The notes: generated from the sequence alone by a model not told the origin. Numbered from the stretch's first letter, positions 1-9,194 are shown. The stretch: 24,018 nucleotides of DNA from Pirellulales bacterium (GCA_030605745.1 JAUWHT010000449.1:1-24018), one strand, 5' to 3'. Numbers and translations: made by a program.

Positions 1-95
1 TGAGCGCAGCGAAGGGCGTGTTTGGGGCACCTTGCCACGCCCTTCGTTCCTCAGGGCGTGCCACCAATTTGTACAGCTTATTTCTGCGCGGGTCC
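1..95. repeat. Palindromic repeat B, copy 1 (cut by window start)
   Basis: This is the right part of a long imperfect palindrome that recurs at 14584-14720 and 18471-18615. Positions 1-95 align almost base for base with 18521-18615. The inner arm CGCCCTTCGTTCCTCAGGGC and the end GTACAGCTTATTTCTGCGCG are preserved. The element stops directly against the stop codon (96-98) of the leftward oxidoreductase gene. It could act as a terminator, but it has no T-tract, and a non-coding mobile repeat is equally possible. Confidence 0.8.
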
Positions 96-1466
96 TTAGT
101 ATTCCCGCTTGGTGGTGATGCCCGGCTGCGGGACGGGATACCTGCCGTCGGGTTCAAGCTGCAAGGGTGCAGGAGAATCCATCGTCAGCTTGTCGACATC
201 GGGAGCGAACTCGTGCTCGCAGTTGAGGATTTCATCGTAGGTGACGATCTGGCCGGTGTGGGCGGCCATCCGTCCCATCGAGGTTACTAAGCTCGCCTCG
301 GCGCCGCGCTTCGCCTCGTTGTAGGGCTTGTCCTGGCGGATGGCGTCGACCAAGTCATCCCATTCCAACTGGTAGGGATTCTGCTCGGGCTGCGGGAAGG
401 CCCAGACGAGGTCGGCTTTCTCGGGTTTCTGTCCTTTGAAGATACGGACCCTGCCAGGCGTATGCGACGAGAGGGAAATGAAGGCCGAGCCTTTCGTGCC
501 ATGAGCGTAGCTGCTGAACACGTTGTAGCACCCGGTTATGCACCGACCGTAGTAGAACAGCTTGGTGCCGTCCGGGTAGGTGTACTCGACCGAGTAGTTG
601 TCGAAGTTCTGGCCGATGGAGTCGCCGCGGAAGTGACGCCCGCCGGTCGACTGAGCCTGGACGGGCCAGGCACCCTTCATCCACGAGCATTCATCGACCT
701 GGTGGATGTAGAAGTCGTTGAAGCACCCGCCGCTGGCCCAGAGGAAACTCACAGACCGCTGGATCTGGTAGAGCAACTCGCTGATACCATCGGGCTTAGG
801 GCCGGACGCGAAGGAGCTAATCGGCCCCGACATGCGGTAGGCCCGCAGCGTGATGATCTCTCCGATCTCGCCCTGCTTGATCCGCTGGTCGAGTTCCTGT
901 CGGCCGCGGCAGTGGCGAGTCATCAGCCCCACCCCCACCTTGAGATTCTTCTTGGCCGACTCCTCGGCAAGCTTGAGCATCTTGCGGGTGCTCGGGCCGT
1001 CCACCGTAACCGGCTTCTCCATGAACACGTTGACGCCCTTCTGGATGGCATGGCCGAAGTGGACCCAGCGGAAGGCCGGATAGGTGGCCAAAATTGCCAC
1101 GTCGCCCGCTTTCAGGCAGTCCATGGCTTTCTTGTAGCCGTCGAACCCGATGAACTTACGATCCTCGGGCACGTCGACCTGGTCACCGAACCGCTTCTTG
1201 AGATGCTCGCAACTGCCCGTCAGTTTCCGCTCGAAGATGTCGGCCATGGCCACCAGCTTGATTGAACCGTTCTTGACTGACAGTGCGTTGGCCGCCGCGC
1301 CGGTGCCCCGACCGCCGCAGCCGACCAGGGCCACTTGGATCGTGTTACTATCGGCCGCATGGACCTGCGGGATGGCCGTTCCGGCCAGGGCCGAGGCCGC
1401 GGCAATGCGGCCGGTGCTCTTCAGAAAGTCGCGACGCGACTTGACGCTTCTTGTGGTTTCGCTCAT
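96..1466 (-). CDS. Gfo/Idh/MocA-family oxidoreductase with Tat signal
   Basis: This is a 456-residue NAD(P)-dependent sugar or polyol oxidoreductase. Residues 10-16 (SRRDFLK) begin a twin-arginine signal, so the enzyme is probably exported folded with its cofactor. A Rossmann loop GCGGRGTG lies at about 49-56, the family motif EKP at 150-152, and a later D-x-x-IH-x-x-D segment fits the catalytic region. The ATG at 1464-1466 is chosen because AGGAGGAGAT lies just upstream; an in-frame start near 1556 has no such site and would overlap the next gene. The gene lies 43 bp downstream of the ceramidase-like gene and ends the leftward unit. It resembles the protein at 17113-18462 throughout. Family known: oxidation at a sugar hydroxyl, often to a 3-keto sugar. 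Substrate not inferable. Confidence 0.93.
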   Translation of the reverse strand: MSETTRSVKSRRDFLKSTGRIAAASALAGTAIPQVHAADSNTIQVALVGCGGRGTGAAANALSVKNGSIKLVAMADIFERKLTGSCEHLKKRFGDQVDVPEDRKFIGFDGYKKAMDCLKAGDVAILATYPAFRWVHFGHAIQKGVNVFMEKPVTVDGPSTRKMLKLAEESAKKNLKVGVGLMTRHCRGRQELDQRIKQGEIGEIITLRAYRMSGPISSFASGPKPDGISELLYQIQRSVSFLWASGGCFNDFYIHQVDECSWMKGAWPVQAQSTGGRHFRGDSIGQNFDNYSVEYTYPDGTKLFYYGRCITGCYNVFSSYAHGTKGSAFISLSSHTPGRVRIFKGQKPEKADLVWAFPQPEQNPYQLEWDDLVDAIRQDKPYNEAKRGAEASLVTSMGRMAAHTGQIVTYDEILNCEHEFAPDVDKLTMDSPAPLQLEPDGRYPVPQPGITTKREY

Positions 1467-1509
1467 GGCGAATCTCCTCCTGCGGGTTTTCTTGTTTGAA
1501 CCGATGTTA

Positions 1510-2928
1510 TTACCGAGCCGCCAGTTCCTGGAGCATGGCCACGGCCTGATCGACAATCCGTTCGCCAGTGCCGGGTTCGCAGTAGCTGTGCAGGCCCATC
1601 CACAATTGATAGCCCCCTAGCTTGTACGCCTCGCGGTCGCCCACGTAGCCGATCCAGTCGTTGGCCAAGTTGGCAACATAGGTGTATCTGAACGGCGAGC
1701 GACGTTTGATGTCCACGCCGAGCTTGGTGAACAATTCGGCTGGCACGCCCACGATCGCCACGTCTCCGATCACCATCGCCTGCAGCCAGGTCGTCTGCTG
1801 TTCGCCCTGGCGTGGCGCCAGTTCCTTGCGCATTTGACGGAAGACTGCCATGAGCCGCTCGGGAGGCCGGCCAACTCGCTTCGTGAAGTACTCAGACAGC
1901 GTCCTGTCCTCGGCTGCCTCGTCGAACGTCCGCACCTTGAACTCAAACGGCCGTTTGATGGCGGCCAGCCTCTCGACCTTGCGCGGCTCGGCCTGCCCCA
2001 GCGCGTCGCGCACGGCTTGCTTGATACGTTTGACTGCATCGGCAGTGCTGACCTCAAGCCGATGTGTCGAACCGGACGCACCTTCGAGGAAACAGACGAT
2101 GCCGCCGAGTTTGGCTTCGAGTTGCTGCGCAGCCAAACCGTAAAATGACGGCGAGCGGACACCTCCCTTAAGCGTTCCGATGGTATGCGTGGAGTGGTTG
2201 AAGATCAGGGCCTTGAGATTGTCCGCCGGATCACGGAAGGCCAGTACGGGCAAATCCGGGTCGAACGGCCCAGTCGGTCGCACGGCGTCATCACGAGGGC
2301 CCACCCAGTAGATGCTCCCGTCACTCATCAGAAGCCGGCTGTTCTGACCGACCGTCTCTTCTTTGCCCAGCTTGAAGTGAAATGTGGCGTCAGCCAGCTT
2401 GGAATTGGCGTCGGCGACGGCCTTGACAATCCCGCGCTGTACGCGCTTGCAGAACACCTTGTCGCGGTCGTAACCGTGGATGCGGACCGTGCTCGGGGCA
2501 TGGTGTGTGTGCGTGCAGTTGATCAGCACGTTGGCCGCCGGAATGCCGCACGTCTTCTCGATCTGGGCGACCACGGGATCGAGCTGATCTCGCGTCAGCA
2601 TGAGCACGTCACATGCCACGATTGCCAACTTGGTCGAGGGCGGCTTTTCAAGCACGACCGCCACAGCACGCAACTTTCCTTCCTGTCCTCTGGCATAGTG
2701 GGGATGGATGCCGCCGGCGATGACCATCGAATCCTCAGCCTCGAACTCGGCTGCAGCAACGCCGGCTCTCAACCCGGCTGAATCGACCGTTGCAGCCGTG
2801 GCACGAGCACTGCGGGTGATACCCGGTTCGCCGGCTAGCGCTACACCCATCACAGCGGCTGCCGACCCCCTGATGAAATCCCGGCGCGATGGCTCGCCCG
2901 TACCGGCTTGTCTCTTCGTGTCGTTCAT
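1510..2928 (-). CDS. Neutral/alkaline ceramidase-like protein with Tat signal
   Basis: This 472-residue protein resembles the neutral/alkaline non-lysosomal ceramidase N-terminal domain family of zinc amidases. SRRDFIRG at 14-21 plus a hydrophobic stretch is a Tat signal. Motifs that fit the metal site are THTHHAPS (139-146) and HSTHT (245-249), followed by GASG (283-286) where ceramidases carry the nucleophile loop. The start ATG follows GGAGAATG, which overlaps the stop of the upstream FG-GAP gene; only 3 bp separate them, so translation is likely coupled. A paralogue lies at 4336-5880. In planctomycetes this family is widespread and mostly uncharacterised, so ceramide itself may not be the substrate; an amide or ester of a sugar conjugate is an inference. 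Confidence 0.9.
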   Translation of the reverse strand: MNDTKRQAGTGEPSRRDFIRGSAAAVMGVALAGEPGITRSARATAATVDSAGLRAGVAAAEFEAEDSMVIAGGIHPHYARGQEGKLRAVAVVLEKPPSTKLAIVACDVLMLTRDQLDPVVAQIEKTCGIPAANVLINCTHTHHAPSTVRIHGYDRDKVFCKRVQRGIVKAVADANSKLADATFHFKLGKEETVGQNSRLLMSDGSIYWVGPRDDAVRPTGPFDPDLPVLAFRDPADNLKALIFNHSTHTIGTLKGGVRSPSFYGLAAQQLEAKLGGIVCFLEGASGSTHRLEVSTADAVKRIKQAVRDALGQAEPRKVERLAAIKRPFEFKVRTFDEAAEDRTLSEYFTKRVGRPPERLMAVFRQMRKELAPRQGEQQTTWLQAMVIGDVAIVGVPAELFTKLGVDIKRRSPFRYTYVANLANDWIGYVGDREAYKLGGYQLWMGLHSYCEPGTGERIVDQAVAMLQELAAR

Positions 2929-2931
2929 CTT

Positions 2932-4119
2932 TCATTCTCCTTGGTTGAACAGGATGTAGGTTCCCGACTTGCCCGCCACGGCAATGTCAAGGCGGCCGTC
3001 ACCGTTCAGATCGGCCGTGCGTATCTGCATCCCGCCGCCAACGTGGCCCACGTCGATGGTGTGGCGGGTAAACTTCATCGCCTTCTTACCCCAAGTGTAG
3101 TAGTATAGGCAAGGTGGATCGTCACCGCCGGGATCCTTGCCGTCGTGGGCCCGGACACGCTTGCCGGTGATCAGTTCCGCTTGCCCGTTCCCATTCAGGT
3201 CCGCCCAGTGGAGACAGTGTGGCTGCGACCAACTCTTGTCGATCAGGTGCTGTCGCCAGTTGGTCTTGCCACCGGGTTCCGGCGTCAGTTGCTGGTCCCA
3301 GTACAGCCCGAAACCGTGGGCGTTGCCGCGGATGATGTCGTTGCGGCCGTCCCCGTCCAGGTCCACCACGAGCACCGGACAACTACCGCACCATTTCCAG
3401 TCGGGATGGAACTTCCACTGCGTTGTCAGCGGATTGCCGTCCGGCCACTCATGCCACCCGCTACCGACGAGAATGTCCTCGTGTCCGTCGCCGTTGATAT
3501 CGCCGAACCCCATGCCATGCCCATTGCCGGCGGAACCGAGCACGATCTTCTTCAGCGTCGGTTGCCCTTTGTCGTCCTTGACCAACTTCCATGCCAGCAG
3601 CGGCGCTTCGGCCTTCATGTCGTTGACCACCCATTCCGGCACGCTGTCACCGTCTAGGTCGTGCAGAAACTGTATCTCGTTGCGGCTGACCCCAGTCTCC
3701 TTTAGCAGATGCTGTTGCCATAACCGCCCCTTTCTCAACCCGTCCGGCCCGGGGTTCTCGTACCAGTAGACCTGCGTCATGTACCACGAACCGGCAATCA
3801 TGTCCACCCAGCCGTCACCGTTGACGTCGCAGGCGAAGTCACCGTTGCTCTGCACATAGCTTCTCCAATCTTCGATCAAGCGCAGGGGCCTCGGGACGAA
3901 GTCGGGCGCGGCGTACCAGTTGCGGCCGGCAATCACGTCCGGTCGGCCGTCACGGTCCACGTCAGCGATGGCGCAACCCTCGTTAGAATCCACTGTCAAC
4001 AGCTTCTTGGTGAACTTCAGGCTCTCGGCCGATGCGGAAGCCAGCATCATTGCCATCGCGCCCACCGCCGCTGCCCGAGCAGTCCACCGCAACAGCATTG
4101 CCGTGTTTACTGGTTGCAT
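2932..4119 (-). CDS. FG-GAP/VCBS seven-bladed beta-propeller protein
   Basis: This is a 395-residue secreted protein with a Sec-type signal peptide (about residues 8-31, ending ASASAE). Seven calcium-loop motifs of the DxNxDGxxD type are visible, the first DVDRDGRPD at 53-61 and the last DLNGDGRLD near the C-terminus, so the whole protein is probably one seven-bladed propeller. Two repeats are degenerate (DLDGDSVPE and DLNGNGQAE). Such propellers bind ligands or carbohydrates or act as scaffolds; no catalytic residues are evident. The ATG at 4117-4119 follows AAAGGAGAAAGCG; an upstream in-frame start at 4140 lacks a site. It is the first gene of the FG-GAP, ceramidase-like, oxidoreductase unit and lies directly downstream of the duplicated control region. 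The 5' end of this gene is partly duplicated at 10185-10220. Confidence 0.92.
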   Translation of the reverse strand: MQPVNTAMLLRWTARAAAVGAMAMMLASASAESLKFTKKLLTVDSNEGCAIADVDRDGRPDVIAGRNWYAAPDFVPRPLRLIEDWRSYVQSNGDFACDVNGDGWVDMIAGSWYMTQVYWYENPGPDGLRKGRLWQQHLLKETGVSRNEIQFLHDLDGDSVPEWVVNDMKAEAPLLAWKLVKDDKGQPTLKKIVLGSAGNGHGMGFGDINGDGHEDILVGSGWHEWPDGNPLTTQWKFHPDWKWCGSCPVLVVDLDGDGRNDIIRGNAHGFGLYWDQQLTPEPGGKTNWRQHLIDKSWSQPHCLHWADLNGNGQAELITGKRVRAHDGKDPGGDDPPCLYYYTWGKKAMKFTRHTIDVGHVGGGMQIRTADLNGDGRLDIAVAGKSGTYILFNQGE

Positions 4120-4287
4120 CGCTTTCTCCTTTCTCCACAACTATCAGTATACCAAGCCGTGCTCGCAAAGCCAGTAACAAAATTGCCCAAAAATGTTACA
4201 AAATCCCCCAGCTTACCGCAGATCGCTTGATGGGCATCTGCGCGCTGATCTATAATTGTGTAACAACTTTGCGGATAAATAGCCGGG
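4097..4287. repeat. Duplicated control region, left copy
   Basis: This stretch matches 10203-10409 over nearly its whole length. It covers the start of the FG-GAP gene and fills most of the gap between that gene and the ceramidase-like gene stop at 4336. Compared with the right copy it keeps the FG-GAP start codon and has a single TATAATTGTGTAA unit instead of two. Similarity ends at AGCCGGG. Positions 4288-4335 hold nothing recognisable. Confidence 0.9.
4146..4204 (-). promoter_or_regulatory. Promoter and putative AraC-type operator of the FG-GAP operon
   Basis: On the minus strand, TATACT (4146-4151) is a good -10 box about 27 bp upstream of the FG-GAP start codon. Above it, two direct 9-bp half-sites lie exactly 21 bp apart: on the plus strand TAACAAAAT at 4175-4183 and TTACAAAAT at 4196-4204. 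From a start site near 4139 they sit at about -37 and -58, so the nearer one overlaps the -35 region, which itself looks weak. This is the arrangement of AraC-family activator half-sites. A third, inverted near-match (ATTGTGTAA) is at 4255-4263. Binding by the regulator at 10605-11696 is inferred. Confidence 0.6.
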
Positions 4288-4335
4288 CATGGAAGATCCT
4301 CCTGCTATACCACCGATAGTCACTGCCTACTGAGC

Positions 4336-5880
4336 CTAGTCCAATTCAGGCGGCACGAAGCCGTATCCCCAGCCTTTGCCGGAAAAAGGCGGCGCGGGTG
4401 GTGGGGTGGGCAACTTACCAGGTCTCATCTGGCGGACCAGCTCAAGGCCCGTATGGACCATTTGTGTGCCGGCGGTCGGCTCCAGGTTGCTGTAGCTGGT
4501 CAGCCGCGTCTCGTAACCGCCGCCGTGCTTGCCCAGGGCTTCTTCCGTCGGAACATAGCCCACGCAACCGTTGGCCAGCGACACCGGGAACGTGAGCGGG
4601 AAGGGACTCTTCGCCTTCAGATCGAGTCCAAACTGGCAGAAGAACTCGGCCGGATTGGTCAGGAACACCGCGGGACCGACCTGCACGGCTTGGACCTCTG
4701 CCTCCGCAATCGGGGTCTTGGCTATGAGTGCGTCGAGCAGGACGATCTCCTTGGAAAAAGTCCATTCCGTATGACCGACCTCCTTGGGAGCCTTTTGCAC
4801 CAGCGCGTAGCACCGCTTGACCCGTTCCGGGCTAGGAACGCGACGCTTGAATTGCAACACCGTCGAGTTCGCATCCAGGGGCGACAGTGTCCCGGGCTCC
4901 ATGCTCAGGAGCACCTTGACGGCCTCTGCGCCAATCCGTCCGCCGACGGTTCGCGCATACCGATCCCCGCCGGGGCGCCGGAACGGGCTGAGGTTGTCGA
5001 CCTGGGTAACGTCACCACTGGCACCCGCCACGAACACCACCACTGCCTCCGACCCGAAACTGCCACGGATCACCTGCTCCAGGTAGTAGATGTAGTTGGC
5101 TGAAATACCGCCGGGGTTGGTCGTCGCGTGACAGGCATAGTTGACCACGCACCCGAGCAGTTTTCCTTCCTTGTTCCAGGCCCCGATCACGCCTACTTCG
5201 GGATCGGTTGGACCGGCGACTTCCACGATGTCGGGATTTCCCTGCCTGGGATGAGTATAGGTCAGGCCGTTACGCATCCGAAAGCGGCGGTTGAACGCGA
5301 CCCGGTTCTCGATGCCGCTGCCGGCGCCGCATCGGGCCTCCTGCTTCGACGCGTCCGCCTGGCAGACCGCTTCCACGATTGCCTTCTCGACCCGTTTGAG
5401 GTAGCCTGCATCCGCACAAGACGACTTCTCGTAGGCGAGCCTCCGGACCAGTTCCGAGGCGTGGTCGTATTGCCCCGGCAGGATCATCCCAGTGGGACCG
5501 GAGGAGTGGGAATGTGACGCGGCGATCAGGATCGCCTCCGGCGGAATTCCACACTTCTGTTGGATCCCCGTTCGGGCTGCCAGGACCTGGGGCCGGTGAA
5601 TCAACAGGGCGTCGATTCCCACCAACGCGACGCGCTTCTTCCCGTCATCAAAGACTACCGCCCGGACCTTGCACGGGTCGTGGAGCGATCGGTGATACGA
5701 TTTTCCGTATCCACCCGGCTTTTCCATCCCCAAATCGGGAGTGATGTCGCGCTCGGCGAAACCGGCCATAAACACCGGATGCGACAAGTCCGCGCAGACA
5801 CCCGTGGCGGCCTGTCCCGTGACCATGATGCCGACGAGAACAGAAGTGAATCGCAGGATGCGGCACGTGGACGTAAGCAT
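4336..5880 (-). CDS. Neutral/alkaline ceramidase-like protein, secreted
   Basis: This 514-residue paralogue of the product of 1510-2928 carries a Sec-type signal (about residues 8-30, ending VCA) instead of a Tat signal. The mature N-terminus contains FMAGFAERDITP, typical of the ceramidase-like fold. Candidate zinc ligands lie in SHSHSSGPTG (122-131) and ACHATT (249-254); GASGDVTQ (286-293) matches the nucleophile loop more closely than in the paralogue. The ATG at 5878-5880 is preceded by AAGGAGAT; an upstream in-frame ATG at 5926-5928 abuts the previous stop and has no ribosome site. It follows the DUF1080 gene by 48 bp and is the last gene of the right-hand leftward unit. Amide hydrolysis is expected from the family; substrate unknown. 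Confidence 0.92.
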   Translation of the reverse strand: MLTSTCRILRFTSVLVGIMVTGQAATGVCADLSHPVFMAGFAERDITPDLGMEKPGGYGKSYHRSLHDPCKVRAVVFDDGKKRVALVGIDALLIHRPQVLAARTGIQQKCGIPPEAILIAASHSHSSGPTGMILPGQYDHASELVRRLAYEKSSCADAGYLKRVEKAIVEAVCQADASKQEARCGAGSGIENRVAFNRRFRMRNGLTYTHPRQGNPDIVEVAGPTDPEVGVIGAWNKEGKLLGCVVNYACHATTNPGGISANYIYYLEQVIRGSFGSEAVVVFVAGASGDVTQVDNLSPFRRPGGDRYARTVGGRIGAEAVKVLLSMEPGTLSPLDANSTVLQFKRRVPSPERVKRCYALVQKAPKEVGHTEWTFSKEIVLLDALIAKTPIAEAEVQAVQVGPAVFLTNPAEFFCQFGLDLKAKSPFPLTFPVSLANGCVGYVPTEEALGKHGGGYETRLTSYSNLEPTAGTQMVHTGLELVRQMRPGKLPTPPPAPPFSGKGWGYGFVPPELD

Positions 5881-5928
5881 TTTGCTATCTCCTTCTCTTC
5901 GGTTCGGAAAACACTGGCGATTCCCCAT

Positions 5929-6594
5929 TCAAAGCTCTTTGACGCGAATGTTGCGGAAAAAGACCCGGGCGCCGTAGTTGCCGTGGGCGTGGAGGCTGAT
6001 GTGGCCTTTGTTGTACTTCAGACCCGGATGGTCCCGGCCATCCATGGTAGGCAGCGGGATCTTGTCCAGGTCGGCGTCGACGATGACCGTACCGTTGAGG
6101 GTCACTTTGACGTGGCGGCCGTTACAGACAATCTCCTCTTGGTTCCACTGGCCGGTCGGCTTAAGGTGGCCGGTCTTGGCCGGGACGACGCCGTAGAGCG
6201 AGCCGTGGTGCTGGTAGGGTTTCAGCTTAATCAGCTTGCCGTCGGCGTAGTACGGGTCGTCGAGGACCTGGATCTCCATGCCTTCGAGGTGCGGGACCTT
6301 GCTGATTTTGGTGCGGATACCCACGCCGTTGTTCCCGCCCGGCTCCAGCTTGATCTCTAAGCGGAGAACGAAGTCGCTGTACTTTTTCTCCGTGAAGATG
6401 TGATCGTGGCCCTGCGGCTTGCAGATCAGCATCCCGTCTTCGACGTAGTAGCTGTCGGTGCTGCCGGCCACTCCCCGCCAGCCGCCCAGCGTCTTGCCAT
6501 CGAACAGCGGCTGAAAACCTTCCTCGGCGATAGCAACGGTAGCCAGTGCGAGGAAGAGTGCCGTCAAACACAAGATTGTTGCAAAGCTACGCAT
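5929..6594 (-). CDS. DUF1080 (3-keto-disaccharide hydrolase type) protein
   Basis: This is a 221-residue secreted single-domain protein. Residues 1-23 form a Sec signal peptide ending AIA. The domain shows the usual order of DUF1080 landmarks: PLFDGKTLGGW near the start, LEPGGNNGVGIR, GMEIQVLDD, HGSLYG, a WNQEEIVCNG strand and the final FFRNIRVKEL. The length is normal for the family. Characterised members cleave glycosides already oxidised to the 3-keto form by a Gfo/Idh/MocA enzyme, and one such enzyme is encoded just upstream. The ATG at 6592-6594 follows GGAGGTCCGAACC; a start 15 bp earlier is less well placed. The gene is 78 bp downstream of the oxidoreductase gene. Confidence 0.93.
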   Translation of the reverse strand: MRSFATILCLTALFLALATVAIAEEGFQPLFDGKTLGGWRGVAGSTDSYYVEDGMLICKPQGHDHIFTEKKYSDFVLRLEIKLEPGGNNGVGIRTKISKVPHLEGMEIQVLDDPYYADGKLIKLKPYQHHGSLYGVVPAKTGHLKPTGQWNQEEIVCNGRHVKVTLNGTVIVDADLDKIPLPTMDGRDHPGLKYNKGHISLHAHGNYGARVFFRNIRVKEL

Positions 6595-6672
6595 GGTTCG
6601 GACCTCCAAACTTACGAGTTACACGGCAGACATTTCCAGACGGATTCTGTTTTCCCTTGCCAGGCGGGGTTC

Positions 6673-8037
6673 TCACAACGTCCAGGGCTCGCGCCCCGGC
6701 CGGGTGAGCAGCTTGTTGGCGGCATCGCTGTTGAGGAAGCGTTCGGTGTCCGGGTCCCACGTCAACTTCTGTCGCACTTGGCAGGCGATGTAGCCCAACT
6801 GGCCGACCGAGCTGGAGCGGTGGCCCACCTCCGCGTCCTCAAGGGGCTGGCTGCGGGTTTTCACGCAGTCGATGAAGTCGCGTTTTTCGTTTTTCAGCGG
6901 GAAGGGGAAATCCTCGGGCTTGACCTCTGCCGTGAGGAGCGACTTCGGCTTGGCCTCCAGCCGATCCGGCGCGTACCAGCCGCAGATCCAGCCTTCGCTC
7001 CCCTCGAACCGCATGTAGGACTGGCCGGTGGAGTATTCTTTGAGCGCCGTGTAGAACATCTCCACGCCATTGGCATAACGATAGCGCACGTCAAAGCCTA
7101 AGATCACGTTCCACAGGTACTCGGGGGGCGGGAACTCGCCGCGGCCTTCGATCTCCACCGGACCGGTCCGCTCCGTGTCGTTGCCCCACTGGGCAATGTC
7201 CGAGGGGTGATAGCCCCAGTTGCTGATCATCCCGTCACAGTACTCGCGGTTGCTGTACCAGCCCGGCCGAATATAGCCCTTTCGCTGATGCACGCGTTTC
7301 TCCGTATAGGGCACCTGGGAGGCCGGCCCAAGCCACATGTCGTAGTCCAACTCCTCGGGCACAGGCATGGGCGGCTGCATCGGCAGCGAGCCCAGGTACA
7401 CTGGCACGGAAATGCGGATCGTGTGCAACTTGCCGATCTTCCCCGTGCGCACTAGGCTTACGGCCTTGAACAAGTGCGGGATGGACCGGAATTCGCTGTC
7501 GGTGCGGAAGACGCACTTCGACTTGGCCGCCGCGTCGGCGAGGATTCGCCCGTGGGCGATCGAGAGCCCGATCGGTTTCTCGCAGCAGACGTCCTTGCCC
7601 GCCTTGATGGCGGCCAAGGCAATGGGCACGTGCCAGTGGTCGGGCGTGCTGATCATCACCGCGTCAACATCCTTGCGGGCCAGCACTTCACGGAAGTCCG
7701 TATAGCGACGACAGCTTTCGAGCCGTTTCAACTCACTCGAGTCCCCATTATAACCCCTGAGAGCGGGCCGCTCCGGCATGTCGAGCCTCCAGCGGTCCAC
7801 ATCGCACAGCGCAACCACCTGCGAGTCGGGCCACCGGAGAAAAATGGACAGATTCCGGGCCACCGCTTGCCGGCCCAGGCCGATCATGCCGATGGTGATC
7901 CGGTTGCTGGGGGCGACCTGCCCTTCGGCTCCCAGGGCTGAGGACGGCACGATGGCCGGCCCGGCCCAGGCCGCGGCAGCCGCGCCCGCAGTCTGCTGGA
8001 AAAAGCTTCGTCGCGTGATCGATCGTTTCCTGGTCAT
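6673..8037 (-). CDS. Gfo/Idh/MocA-family oxidoreductase with Tat signal
   Basis: This 454-residue enzyme belongs to a different subgroup from the two similar proteins at 96-1466 and 17113-18462. The Tat motif is TRRSFFQQ (8-15), followed by an alanine-rich segment. The nucleotide loop GLGRQA is at 53-58, TPDHWH at 131-136, EKP at 153-155, and a later NWGYHPSDIAQW supplies the catalytic-region histidine and aspartate. The start is supported by GGAGGTGTCCA directly before the ATG. Its place next to DUF1080 fits a pair in which the oxidoreductase forms a keto-glycoside and the hydrolase splits it. The 133 bp between this gene and the upstream PIG-L gene hold no clear terminator. Confidence 0.94.
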   Translation of the reverse strand: MTRKRSITRRSFFQQTAGAAAAAWAGPAIVPSSALGAEGQVAPSNRITIGMIGLGRQAVARNLSIFLRWPDSQVVALCDVDRWRLDMPERPALRGYNGDSSELKRLESCRRYTDFREVLARKDVDAVMISTPDHWHVPIALAAIKAGKDVCCEKPIGLSIAHGRILADAAAKSKCVFRTDSEFRSIPHLFKAVSLVRTGKIGKLHTIRISVPVYLGSLPMQPPMPVPEELDYDMWLGPASQVPYTEKRVHQRKGYIRPGWYSNREYCDGMISNWGYHPSDIAQWGNDTERTGPVEIEGRGEFPPPEYLWNVILGFDVRYRYANGVEMFYTALKEYSTGQSYMRFEGSEGWICGWYAPDRLEAKPKSLLTAEVKPEDFPFPLKNEKRDFIDCVKTRSQPLEDAEVGHRSSSVGQLGYIACQVRQKLTWDPDTERFLNSDAANKLLTRPGREPWTL

Positions 8038-8170
8038 TGGACACCTCCGATACTAATGGTTGAAAAAGTGGGTTTGGACAACGGTTCCGGTTCACAGTAA
8101 GAACAAAACCTAACATTTACTACCCGGGGTGGGCTCGATCATCAATCTCTCTATTGGGTCCAGTGCCCAC

Positions 8171-9049
8171 CTACAGAATTTTCTCCAACAGGCGTCGGCC
8201 AAGTGGCATGGGGTCGACCGCCCGGTAGGCTTCGGCGAAGTGCAGCCCGCACTGCTTTCCCCTGAACAGCGCCCCGGATATTTTCGTCTCCGCGTGACAA
8301 CCCAGAGCCAACTCCTGGCCGGTAGAGTGGATCTTGAGCGTTGAGCGCATTTTTCCTGCCCATCCTTTTGCGTACGGCGACTCGGCATACAGGGCGTCGA
8401 AGAAGTTGATCGAGTCGACGACTTCCTTGAGGACGTCGCTGATGTCGATGAAGATGTCCGGGCGAAAGTCCCGCTGTGGATTCACCTCGTAAGCGTACAT
8501 TTCACGTCCGTATCTTACGGCGAGTCCGCCGAGAAGCAAATTCGCACTCCGCACGGCGTGTTCTGCAATGGCCCCGACCGTCGCGTGGTCGGACGGGGCC
8601 CGGTCGCGCTCGTTGCGGTCGTGCAGCACCGTAATGTCCGGCTTAACGTCTACCACGACTTCGGCAACCCGGCGCATGGTTTCCACGTCCAGCGCTACCT
8701 GCGCGTCGCCGCCGCCGAGAAAGCGTTTTTCCACGCCGATCCGTTGCGCCTCGGCCACGAGCTTTTCCCTAATCTCCTTTTCTCTTCCCTTGGTCACAGC
8801 CCAAGTGGAATAGTCGCTGAACATATTGATCAGCACGACGCGATGTCCCTTGCGGACCGCCTTGGCAATCAGGCCGCCGGCCCCGATCTCGCAGTCGTCC
8901 ATGTGCGCGCTGACGCCAAGAATCGTCATTTTGCGCGGCGGTTTCTCGGATTTCTCCTCACTTTGGGCCCCGGCAGCCAGGGTCCCGGCCAGCGCGGCCG
9001 CTCCGGCCGCCCCGGCTACGAACTGACGTCTGTTGATGTCGTCTTGCAT
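8171..9049 (-). CDS. PIG-L family zinc-dependent deacetylase with Tat-like signal
   Basis: This 292-residue protein has the PIG-L (LmbE-like) fold. The metal motif usually written HPDDxE appears here as HMDDCEIGAGG (49-59), with methionine in place of proline; the metal-binding His and Asp are kept. A later SDHATVGAIAEH segment supplies the third ligand. The N-terminus NRRQFVAGAAG is a Tat-like signal. Family members remove N-acetyl groups from amino sugars or related conjugates. AGGAG lies 11 bases before the ATG, slightly long spacing. The gene lies between the isomerase and oxidoreductase genes in the leftward run, which suggests the substrate carries an acylated amino group. Confidence 0.93.
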   Translation of the reverse strand: MQDDINRRQFVAGAAGAAALAGTLAAGAQSEEKSEKPPRKMTILGVSAHMDDCEIGAGGLIAKAVRKGHRVVLINMFSDYSTWAVTKGREKEIREKLVAEAQRIGVEKRFLGGGDAQVALDVETMRRVAEVVVDVKPDITVLHDRNERDRAPSDHATVGAIAEHAVRSANLLLGGLAVRYGREMYAYEVNPQRDFRPDIFIDISDVLKEVVDSINFFDALYAESPYAKGWAGKMRSTLKIHSTGQELALGCHAETKISGALFRGKQCGLHFAEAYRAVDPMPLGRRLLEKIL

Positions 9050-9143
9050 GGGATATCATCTCCTATCTTGTGGCATTGGTGGAAAAACATAACGCTGGCA
9101 CTTCGCCGCCACTTTGGCTTCGTGCCCACGAACACGATTGTGT

Positions 9144-9163
9144 GACGTGATGCGGATCACGTC
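9144..9163. other. Short dyad between PIG-L and isomerase genes
   Basis: GACGTGAT and ATCACGTC form an 8-bp perfect inverted repeat around GCGG. It lies in the 145-bp gap between the isomerase stop and the PIG-L start. It could be a weak terminator or an operator; there is no T-tract. Confidence 0.35.
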
Positions 9164-9194
9164 TGAATGACCGGTTACACGTCGCCGGTCTATC

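Noticed and set aside
462..1265. Long plus-strand ORF opposite the first oxidoreductase gene
   Set aside because: It is a shadow of the real minus-strand gene, caused by high GC at third codon positions; the same holds for the other long antisense frames.
4227..4256. Rightward TTGATG/TATAAT promoter in the left control copy
   Set aside because: No rightward gene follows; it is most likely inherited by duplication of the regulator-side promoter.
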